Shown here: positions 1 to 4,525 of the stretch, piece after piece | Layout: each line of letters opens with the position of its first letter | Position numbering within the stretch: the stretch's first letter is position 1 | Assembly: GCA_937871415.1 (NCBI GenBank) | Contig: CALMQD010000582.1 | Location: 1-6,836, forward strand | Direction: 5' to 3' | DNA length: 6,836 nt | DNA from: an uncultured Phycisphaerales bacterium | GTDB taxonomy: Bacteria > Planctomycetota > Phycisphaerae > Phycisphaerales > UBA1924 | Notes under the pieces: generated by a model | The model's database searches: none | What the model saw: only the letters and a program-made list of their open reading frames with translations | Told to the model about the DNA's origin: nothing | Program-made: the position numbers and the translations under genes

Positions 1-100
1 GCAGGGGTACCTGGTCGTGACGGTGCCGGGCGCGGGCGCGATCTCGGTGGTGGGCGTGGGGCTGCTGGTCCTGGCGGCGGCGCGGCCGCGGCGGCGCTGA
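1..100 (+). CDS. 3' end of a PEP-CTERM-like surface/exported protein (partial)
   Basis: The reading frame is open from the window edge and ends at TGA 98-100, giving 32 visible residues. The visible end has the three parts of a PEP-CTERM-type sorting signal: a short V-P-G-A-G motif, a hydrophobic segment of about 15 residues rich in Val, Leu, Gly and Ala, and a basic end R-P-R-R-R. In such proteins an exosortase (EpsH/Xrt family) is thought to recognise the signal and process the protein at the membrane; the passenger domain usually lies outside the cytoplasm. The motif here is VPGAG rather than canonical VPEP, and variant forms are common in Planctomycetota. The passenger is outside the window, so its function cannot be given. 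A plain C-terminal membrane anchor is the alternative. Confidence 0.7.
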   Translation, partial: QGYLVVTVPGAGAISVVGVGLLVLAAARPRRR

Positions 101-102
101 GC

Positions 103-130
103 GGGGCAAGCGGGGGGGGAAGCGCGGGGG
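103..130 (+). other. Clustered G-runs (possible G-quadruplex)
   Basis: Three G-runs (103-106, 112-119 and 126-130) lie within 28 bases just after the stop of the first gene. The eight-base middle run could supply two tracts, so the four runs of three or more G that a quadruplex needs are present on the + strand. In DNA this G+C-rich such clusters also arise by chance. The rest of 101-285 holds no gene that I can see. Confidence 0.3.
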
Positions 131-207
131 AAGAGCCCCGACAACCGAGCAAGGCGGGGAGAGCGCGGCGTATCCTTCCGCCCACGCCGGGAGCGTGAAA
201 ACGGGGG

Positions 208-235
208 CGGCGGCGGTGCGCGTGCGCGCCCGCCG
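208..235 (+). other. Inverted repeat in the sucD leader
   Basis: The arms CGGCG (208-212) and GGTGCG (215-220) pair with CGCGCC (225-230) and CGCCG (231-235). This leaves a two-base bulge (213-214) and a CGTG loop (221-224), for 11 base pairs in all including one G-T. It lies about 50 bases upstream of the sucD start. It may be a leader hairpin, but G+C richness makes such pairings cheap. Confidence 0.25.
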
Positions 236-285
236 GGTTGATCGATCCGCTCGGTCCGGCGAGCCCTCACTCCGCGAGCCCACAC

Positions 286-1290
286 ATGGCCATTCTCATC
301 GACGCGAACACGAAGGTCCTCTGCCAGGGCATCACGGGGTCGTACGGCGGGCAGCACGCCAAGGGGTGCTACCTGTACGGCACGCAACTGGTGGGCGGTG
401 TGACTCCGGGCAAGGGCGGTCAGAAGTTCGAGGTGGACGCGGGCGGCGGGGCGTCCGTGCCGGTGTTCGACACGGTGAAGCAGGCGGTGGACGCGACGGG
501 GGCGACGGCGACGATGATCTTCGTGCCGCCGGGGGGCGCGGCGGACGCGATCCTGGAGGCGGCCGACGCGGGGATCCGTGTGATCTGCGCGATCACGGAG
601 GGGATCCCGGTCAACGACATGGTCAAGGCGCGGGCGGTGCTGGACGAGATGAACGCGGGGCGCGCGGAGGGTGAGAAGATCATCCTGGTGGGGCCCAACT
701 GCCCGGGCGTGATCACGCCGGGGAAGAAGACGGGCGCGGGGGACAAGAGCAGCGACGTGTTCACGTCGAAGGCCAAGGGCGGCGGCGGGTGCAAGATCGG
801 GATCATGCCGGGCTACATCCACACGCACATCAGCGAGAGCAAGCGCGGCAAGGCGGTGGGGATCGTGAGCCGCTCGGGCACGCTGACGTACGAGGCGGTG
901 TGGCAGACGAGCAACCTGGGCTTCGGTCAGAGCACGTGCGTGGGGATCGGCGGCGATCCGATCCGCGGGCTCAACCACATCGACTGCATCCGGCTGTTCG
1001 AGAACGACCCGGAGACGCACGCGATCCTGATGATCGGCGAGATCGGCGGGACCGACGAGATCCGGGCGGCGGAGTACGTGCAGAAGCACGTGAAGAAGCC
1101 GGTGGCGGCGTTCATCGCGGGGCGCACGGCGCCGCCGGGGAAGCGCATGGGGCACGCGGGGGCGATCATCGGCGGGGCGGACGACACGGCGGACGCGAAG
1201 ATCGCGGCGCTGAAGAAGGCGGGCGTGGAGGTGGCGATGAGCCCGGCGGAGATGGGGCAGGCGGTGATGCGCGCGATGAAGTTGGTTTGA
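286..1290 (+). CDS. sucD: Succinate-CoA ligase (ADP/GDP-forming), alpha subunit
   Basis: This 334-residue subunit carries the phosphorylated histidine and the CoA site of succinyl-CoA synthetase. With the beta subunit SucC it converts succinyl-CoA, NDP and phosphate to succinate, CoA and NTP in the TCA cycle. The ATG at 286 is chosen because [15 protein letters not shown] matches the SucD N-terminus (E. coli MSILIDKNTKVICQG). Family motifs follow in order: GGVTPGKGG (37-45), ITEGIP (103-108), [11 protein letters not shown] (136-146), CKIGIMPG (169-176), [12 protein letters not shown] (194-205), [12 protein letters not shown] (214-225), GEIGG (251-255) and [10 protein letters not shown] (285-294), where His290 is the expected phosphohistidine. 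The usual length is about 290. The excess lies in inserted segments near residues 46-58, 122-135, 147-168 (Lys/Gly/Ser-rich) and 180-188. No Shine-Dalgarno is evident. sucC, usually directly upstream, is not in the window. Confidence 0.96.
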   Translation: MAILIDANTKVLCQGITGSYGGQHAKGCYLYGTQLVGGVTPGKGGQKFEVDAGGGASVPVFDTVKQAVDATGATATMIFVPPGGAADAILEAADAGIRVICAITEGIPVNDMVKARAVLDEMNAGRAEGEKIILVGPNCPGVITPGKKTGAGDKSSDVFTSKAKGGGGCKIGIMPGYIHTHISESKRGKAVGIVSRSGTLTYEAVWQTSNLGFGQSTCVGIGGDPIRGLNHIDCIRLFENDPETHAILMIGEIGGTDEIRAAEYVQKHVKKPVAAFIAGRTAPPGKRMGHAGAIIGGADDTADAKIAALKKAGVEVAMSPAEMGQAVMRAMKLV

Positions 1291-1334
1291 GCGCGGGAAG
1301 TTGGTTTGAGCGCGGGAAGTTGGTTTGAGCGCGG
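1278..1334 (+). repeat. Three perfect 19-bp tandem copies spanning the sucD stop
   Basis: The unit GAAGTTGGTTTGAGCGCGG occurs at 1278-1296, 1297-1315 and 1316-1334 with no mismatches. The first copy contains the last codons of sucD (Lys-Leu-Val-stop); the other two are downstream. Because 19 is not a multiple of three, the TGA in successive copies (1288, 1307, 1326) falls in each of the three forward frames. The likely origin is slipped-strand duplication. Confidence 0.95.
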
Positions 1335-1350
1335 GCGCTTCGGCGCGCCG
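1332..1350 (+). terminator. UUCG-loop hairpin after the repeat (possible sucD terminator)
   Basis: GCGC (1335-1338), loop TTCG, GCGC (1343-1346) form a C(UUCG)G tetraloop hairpin. The stem extends by CGG (1332-1334) with CCG (1348-1350) around a bulged G1347. It starts 42 bases after the sucD stop. No T-run follows, so intrinsic termination is uncertain. Confidence 0.3.
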
Positions 1351-1358
1351 TGCGGCCG

Positions 1359-1366
1359 TCCGATAA
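1359..1366 (+). promoter_or_regulatory. Weak sigma-28-like -10 box upstream of cheV
   Basis: TCCGATAA matches the flagellar sigma (FliA/sigma-28) -10 consensus GCCGATAA at seven of eight bases and precedes a chemotaxis gene. No TAAA-type -35 is seen at the usual 11-base spacing; that position reads TCGGCGCG. It is therefore only a half-site and may be chance. Confidence 0.15.
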
Positions 1367-1390
1367 CAAGCAGCGGTTCAGGGGAGTTCC

Positions 1391-1415
1391 GGGGCGGGCC
1401 AAAGCCCGCGGCCCC
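1391..1415 (+). other. Strong hairpin in the sucD-cheV gap
   Basis: GGGGC (1391-1395) pairs with GCCCC (1411-1415) and GGGC (1396-1399) with GCCC (1404-1407). The loop is CAAA and the 3' arm has a three-base bulge (1408-1410). It lies 60 bases before the cheV start. It could be a cheV leader structure or the end of sucD transcription; no T-run follows. Confidence 0.4.
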
Positions 1416-1462
1416 GAGGGTCGATAGCCCCGGCGAGTGCGCGATGGTTCTCGGCACTGCAC

Positions 1463-1467
1463 GGAGG
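1463..1467 (+). promoter_or_regulatory. Ribosome binding site of cheV
   Basis: GGAGG lies seven bases before the ATG at 1475. It fixes that start and contrasts with sucD, which has no comparable site. Confidence 0.8.
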
Positions 1468-1474
1468 CCCCACC

Positions 1475-2587
1475 ATGTCCACGACGACCCCGGCCGCGGC
1501 AAACCGTTCTGTCTCGATCGATCCGAACGCGCCGAAAGTGACGGGCGACATCCTGCTGGAGGCGGGGACGAACGAGCTGGAGGTGCTGGTGTTCCGGCTC
1601 GGGGGCGTGTGGCTGGGGGTGAATGTCGCCAAGGTGCGCGAGGTGATCCGTCCGGTGAAGACGATCGCGGCGCCGCACCAGCACCCGAGCGTGATCGGGA
1701 TGTTCAACATCCGCGGGAGCGTGCTGCCGGTGGTGGACCTGTCGCGGCACCTGGGGATCGAGAGCGAAGTTTCGGCGCGGTTTGAGCGCGCACGTCACGG
1801 GATCGCGACGGGCGCGGAGGGCGAAGACGCCGGCGCGCAGGGCGCGAAGGCGCTGCGCCAGGACGAGGGGCGGGTGATCATCACGGAGTTCAACGGCCTG
1901 CGGTGCGGGTTCCTGGTCGACAACGTCGAGCAGATCCACCGGATGAGCTGGCAGAAGGTGCGCCCGGCGCCCGACCTGTCGCAGGTGGGCGCGGCCAGCG
2001 GCGTGGTCTCGACCACCACCGGCATCATCGAGCTCAACGGGCGGCTGGTGCAGATGGTCGACTTCGAGTCGGTCGCCGACTCGATCCTTCTGCAGGAGAA
2101 ACTGCACGTCTCGAGCGTGGACAACCCCCTGGGTGTGGACCGCGCGGGCAAGCGCGTGGTGATGGCCGAGGACAGCCCGTTCATGCGTCAACTCATGCAG
2201 CGGGTCTTCCTCGCCAGCGGGTACGCGGGGCTGGAGGTGTACCCGGACGGTCAGGCGGCGTGGGACGCGATCCACGCGAGCGCGAGCACGCCGGGCTCGC
2301 GCCGGATCGACGCGGTGGTCAGCGACATCGAGATGCCGCGGATGGACGGGCTGCACCTGTGCAAGCGGATCAAGGAGACGCCCGCGCTCAAGGACGTGCC
2401 GGTGGTGCTGTTCAGTTCGCTCATCAGCCAGGACAACCTCAAGAAGGGTCGCCAGGTGGGCGCATCGGTGCAGATCCCCAAGCCGGAACTGAGCGAGATG
2501 GTGCTGCTGGTGGACAAGGTCGTCAGCGGCGTGAAGGTGGAGGTCGAGGACCTCGGGCGCGCGGGCGCTTCGCGGGTCGCGGCGTAA
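1475..2587 (+). CDS. cheV: Chemotaxis protein CheV (CheW domain plus receiver domain)
   Basis: CheV couples chemoreceptors to the kinase CheA in the cytoplasm; its receiver is phosphorylated by CheA and tunes adaptation. The 370-residue protein begins with a short low-complexity stretch. The CheW-like domain follows (about 25-205), with the CheV-typical opening ILLEAGTNELEVLVFRLGG and the motifs INVAKVREVI-like (49-58), GMFNIRGSVLPVVDL (75-89) and CGFLVDNVEQIH (144-155). The receiver (about 226-350) has acidic residues Glu232 and Asp233, phospho-acceptor Asp284 in VVSDIEMPRMDG, Ser314 and Lys336, at the same spacing as CheY, so it looks active. An Ala/Gly/Glu-rich stretch (about 97-132) sits between strands of the CheW domain. 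The start is supported by GGAGG at 1463. No other che genes are in the window, so this is an orphan or distal member of the chemotaxis set. Confidence 0.95.
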   Translation: MSTTTPAAANRSVSIDPNAPKVTGDILLEAGTNELEVLVFRLGGVWLGVNVAKVREVIRPVKTIAAPHQHPSVIGMFNIRGSVLPVVDLSRHLGIESEVSARFERARHGIATGAEGEDAGAQGAKALRQDEGRVIITEFNGLRCGFLVDNVEQIHRMSWQKVRPAPDLSQVGAASGVVSTTTGIIELNGRLVQMVDFESVADSILLQEKLHVSSVDNPLGVDRAGKRVVMAEDSPFMRQLMQRVFLASGYAGLEVYPDGQAAWDAIHASASTPGSRRIDAVVSDIEMPRMDGLHLCKRIKETPALKDVPVVLFSSLISQDNLKKGRQVGASVQIPKPELSEMVLLVDKVVSGVKVEVEDLGRAGASRVAA

Positions 2588-2620
2588 GCGCGGGGTCCGG
2601 GCTTTGTCCAGGTCGATCAA

Positions 2621-2648
2621 GCGCCGTCGCGGAACGCCGCGGCGGCGT
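2621..2648. terminator. Hairpin between convergent cheV and tRNA-His
   Basis: A nearly perfect 12-bp stem (arms 2621-2632 and 2637-2648, two G-T pairs) with an AACG loop lies 33 bases after the cheV stop. It is 38 bases beyond the 3' end of the oppositely oriented tRNA. It is placed to end transcription from both sides. T-runs are poor on either strand (only CTTT some bases later on +), so Rho may be needed. Confidence 0.5.
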
Positions 2649-2686
2649 CGTACTTTCGACGCGTCATCGTTGGGAGATCAGGGAAG

Positions 2687-2761
2687 GGTGGCTGACGGGA
2701 CTCGAACCCGCGACCTCAAGGATCACAACCTCGCGCTCTAACCAACTGAGCTACAGCCACC
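2687..2761 (-). tRNA. tRNA-His (anticodon GTG)
   Basis: The minus strand folds as a full cloverleaf. The acceptor GTGGCTG (from 2760) pairs with CAGCCAC (2694-2688). The D-arm is AGCTCAGTTGGTTAGAGC. The anticodon stem CGAGG/CCTTG holds the loop TTGTGAT with anticodon GTG at 2726-2724, and the T-arm is GCGGGTTCGAGTCCCGT. The extra G at -1 (complement of C2761), opposite discriminator C73 (complement of G2687), is the identity mark of histidine tRNA. CCA is not encoded and must be added after transcription. The sequence is close to E. coli tRNA-His. Confidence 0.97.
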
Positions 2762-2783
2762 ATCACGGCGGGGCGCGGCGGGA

Positions 2784-2835
2784 GGGTTGGGACAACCCCG
2801 GCACGCGCACCCGTGCCCGCCCCGGCGACCGGGGC
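2784..2835. other. Three back-to-back stem-loops in the tRNA-His leader
   Basis: Three stems follow each other almost without a gap. GGGTTG/CAACCC (2784-2798) has 6 bp and a three-base loop. GGCACG/CGTGCC (2800-2817) has 6 bp and a six-base loop. GCCCCGG/CCGGGGC (2819-2835) has 7 bp and a CGA loop. They lie 23 bases upstream of the tRNA on its own strand. They may be processing or attenuation structures, or simply G+C-rich spacer. Nothing coding is seen in 2762-2941. Confidence 0.35.
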
Positions 2836-2839
2836 CTGA

Positions 2840-2868
2840 ATGCTATGCGGGGCCGTTCGGCGCGTCAC
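2840..2868 (-). promoter_or_regulatory. Candidate promoter of tRNA-His
   Basis: On the minus strand GTGACG (2868-2863) and TAGCAT (2845-2840) are separated by exactly 17 bases. Each matches the sigma-70 -35/-10 consensus at four of six positions. Transcription would begin near 2833, about 70 bases before the tRNA, and the site lies between the luxR terminator and the tRNA, where a promoter is needed. Confidence 0.35.
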
Positions 2869-2941
2869 GAACGCGGCGGGGCGGCGTGCGCGAACGGGTT
2901 GCGGCGTGTTGGAGGAGCGGGGGCGACGGGCCGGAGAACCT

Positions 2942-2978
2942 GAAAAGACAGCCCCGCACGGCGGAGCGCGCGGGGCTG
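2942..2978 (-). terminator. Rho-independent-type terminator of the LuxR regulator gene
   Basis: A perfect 9-bp stem, CAGCCCCGC (2949-2957) with GCGGGGCTG (2970-2978), is followed on the minus strand by TCTTTTC. It begins 32 bases after the regulator's stop codon, and the gene reads toward it. Confidence 0.75.
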
Positions 2979-3010
2979 AGGAGAGAGATCGGTGGGGCGG
3001 TGCGGGGCGG

Positions 3011-3910
3011 TCAGACGCGCTGGGGCTGGCGGGATTCCGCGGCGGAGCCGCCCATGGGCTTGGGCTCGACGTGACCGAGCGCGCGGGCGACGAGTTCGCC
3101 GCGGCTGGAGGCGTTGAGTTTGCGGTGCAGGCTCTTGACGTGGTCGTGGACGGTGTGGGGGCTGCGTCCGAGTTCGTCGGCGATCTCGCGCACGCTCTTG
3201 CCCAGGAGGAGGTGGCGGAGGATGACCTGTTCGCGCTGGGTGAGCCAGTGTGAGGAGTCGGAGCTGTCGGGCCCGATGGCCATGAGTGCGCGCCGCGCGA
3301 GGGAGGGGAGGATGGCGCTGAGGGCCTCGACCTGAGCGGAGAGGTCGGGGCGCCCGCCGCCGGTGTGCGCGACTTCGACGACCAGGCAGCGTCCGGCGTT
3401 GCGGACGTCGGTGGCGAGGGAAGCGGCGCCGAGGACCATGCCGGCGGAGCGGACGGCGTCCCAGCGCTGAGCGAGGGGCGTGTTGTGATAGTCGGCGGGG
3501 AGGCCGAACTGATCGGGCGTGCCGGCGCGGACGCTGCCGGGTGGCAGGTCGCCGGGGCTCCAGGAGAGGTGCCGGGCCTGGTCGAGGCTGGTGCGCACGC
3601 GGGTGAGCGCAGCGTCGGAGGGGTCGATGGGGAGGACGGAGACGGCGGAGCGCGAAGCCCCGACGGTCGTCGTGACCTCGGCGACGTAGCAACCGGCGGC
3701 GCCGGTGGCGTCTTTGCGAAGGATCGCGCCCGAAGCGTCGACGTGGCCGATGAGCACGGCGGCGACGGAGGGGGGGCAGAGCGGGAGCACCGCGGCCGCC
3801 GCCAGGTCGCACCAGTCCTGCGTCGCCACGGCGGGGAGCGAGCAGATGTTCTCGGTGATTCGGACGGCGGAACGGATACTTCCGATTCCGTCACGTACTT
3901 GGGTGGTCAT
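3011..3910 (-). CDS. LuxR-family transcriptional regulator, N-terminal sensor-like region
   Basis: This is a 299-residue DNA-binding regulator. Residues 222-279 form a LuxR/FixJ-type helix-turn-helix: LTQREQVILRHLLLGKSV, then REIADELGRSPHTVHDHVKS with the turn and recognition helix, then LHRKLNASSRGELVARAL. Residues 30-215 lack a response-regulator receiver: there is no DD/D/K pattern. Their end (GMVLGAASLATDV to SLARRALMAIG) resembles the last strands and helix of a GAF-type sensor domain, so a small-molecule or redox input is possible but unproven. The last 20 residues look disordered. The start is fixed by AGGAGG five bases upstream. The gene stands alone, ends in its own terminator, and is divergent from glf across a 615-bp gap, so neither neighbour reveals its target. 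A LuxR protein of unknown signal is as far as the sequence goes. Confidence 0.88.
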   Translation of the reverse strand: MTTQVRDGIGSIRSAVRITENICSLPAVATQDWCDLAAAAVLPLCPPSVAAVLIGHVDASGAILRKDATGAAGCYVAEVTTTVGASRSAVSVLPIDPSDAALTRVRTSLDQARHLSWSPGDLPPGSVRAGTPDQFGLPADYHNTPLAQRWDAVRSAGMVLGAASLATDVRNAGRCLVVEVAHTGGGRPDLSAQVEALSAILPSLARRALMAIGPDSSDSSHWLTQREQVILRHLLLGKSVREIADELGRSPHTVHDHVKSLHRKLNASSRGELVARALGHVEPKPMGGSAAESRQPQRV

Positions 3911-3915
3911 TCCGG

Positions 3916-3921
3916 CCTCCT
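3916..3921 (-). promoter_or_regulatory. Ribosome binding site of the LuxR regulator
   Basis: AGGAGG on the minus strand lies five bases before the ATG at 3910. It is a near-perfect Shine-Dalgarno and fixes this start. Confidence 0.85.
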
Positions 3922-3925
3922 ATGC

Positions 3926-3956
3926 CGACGCCCCTGCGCCCAACGGGGGCGTGTCG
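3926..3956 (-). other. Hairpin just upstream of the regulator's Shine-Dalgarno
   Basis: CGACGCCCC (3926-3934) pairs with GGGGCG (3946-3951) and TCG (3954-3956), leaving a two-base bulge (3952-3953) and an 11-base loop. That gives nine base pairs ending four bases from the AGGAGG in the mRNA leader. It could influence translation of the regulator, but no alternative fold that masks the site was found. Confidence 0.3.
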
Positions 3957-4515
3957 ATCGAGCCACGATCAAACGAATCGAGATGGAAACGCGCAACATC
4001 CGTGTACGCGCCGCGGGGCAACAGGACAAGCCCTCGACGGCTGAGGGAGCATAGCCGATCCCCGATCTTCGTGCCCCGCGCTTTGGTGAGGGGTGCGGAA
4101 CAAGGCTGGGAAGATCTGCGGCGTGTGCCGCGTGGGGAAGGTGCCTGCCCCAGAACATGCCCATGAACCGGGTGGGCGTCAAGGCTGAAAACGCCGGTCC
4201 GGCCCCTGTCCCCCGGGAACTCGGGTGCTTCCGACAGGGGTGAAAACGGGCTCTGAACGAGGGGAAAGAGCGTCCATTTTCACAAGCCGTTGCAGCACCG
4301 AAGCCTTAGGTCGGCCAACGGCGGCTGAGAACTTCAATAGGGACGTGCAGGGTGAGTGCCGCGGGCTGTCGAAAGCGCCATTCGTGGGAGTGAAATCGGA
4401 CTCACGAGCGGTTGAGCGCATGGGGCGCTGACTTGCGCGTCGGCGGAGAAGGAGGCGGGCGCTACGCTTGTGGCCCTCGTGGGCGCAGCGCCGCGGGCAA
4501 ACTCCACCCTGTTTT
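3957..4515. other. Gene-free divergent region; 4180-4430 rich in inverted repeats
   Basis: No reading frame here has the codon bias or protein texture of the neighbouring genes. By hand count 4241-4420 is 59% G+C (106/180), clearly below the flanks. Several stems are visible. CCCCTGTC/GACAGGGG (4203-4240) encloses CCCG/CGGG. GCCGTTG/CAACGGC (4286-4322) encloses CCGA/TCGG. TTCGT+GAGT/ACTC+ACGAG (4381-4408) has a GG bulge and an eight-base loop. AGCGC/GCGCT (4415-4429) completes the set. TGAAAACG occurs at 4186 and again at 4241. It may hold promoters for the two divergent genes, a structured RNA, or the remains of a mobile element. I recognise no known riboswitch, RNase P RNA, tmRNA, 6S RNA or SRP RNA. 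Confidence 0.4.
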
Positions 4516-4521
4516 GAGGGG
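4516..4521 (+). promoter_or_regulatory. Ribosome binding site of glf
   Basis: GAGGGG lies four bases before ATG 4526. The spacing is short, but it is the only site near a start in this frame, and it supports 4526 over the upstream TTG at 4412. Confidence 0.55.
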
Positions 4522-4525
4522 CCTC

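Noticed and set aside
195..205. An 11-base word (GTGAAAACGGG) shared with 4240-4250
   Set aside because: Several shared 11-mers are expected by chance in a window of this size and composition, and the flanks do not match.
238..285. An upstream TTG start that would add 16 residues to SucD
   Set aside because: The added residues match nothing in the family, whereas the ATG at 286 aligns exactly with the SucD N-terminus.
1329..1342. A 14-base word (GCGCGGGCGCTTCG) shared with 2559-2572 in cheV
   Set aside because: With this base composition about one such match is expected by chance, and the similarity does not extend.
1166..2620. A 484-codon open frame on the minus strand opposite cheV
   Set aside because: It is the mirror of a G+C-rich gene. 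Its product is dominated by Arg, His, Pro and Ala with no domain, while the + strand frame encodes a clear CheV with a Shine-Dalgarno.
2716..3894. A 392-codon minus-strand frame overlapping the LuxR gene and tRNA-His
   Set aside because: It runs through a tRNA and a terminator and encodes Ser/Pro/Ala-rich low complexity. The overlapping frame has the helix-turn-helix and the AGGAGG.
4220..4335. TPP-riboswitch-like words (ACTCGGGTGCTT near 4220 and GGCTGAGA near 4323)
   Set aside because: They are about 90 bases apart and the ACC-TGAT and GTAGGGA segments of the thiamine element are missing, so the conserved core cannot be built. The downstream gene is not thiamine-related.
4179..4421. An 80-codon minus-strand frame in the divergent gap
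   Set aside because: It has no Shine-Dalgarno and no family resemblance, and its codon use differs from the real genes. The region looks structured rather than coding.
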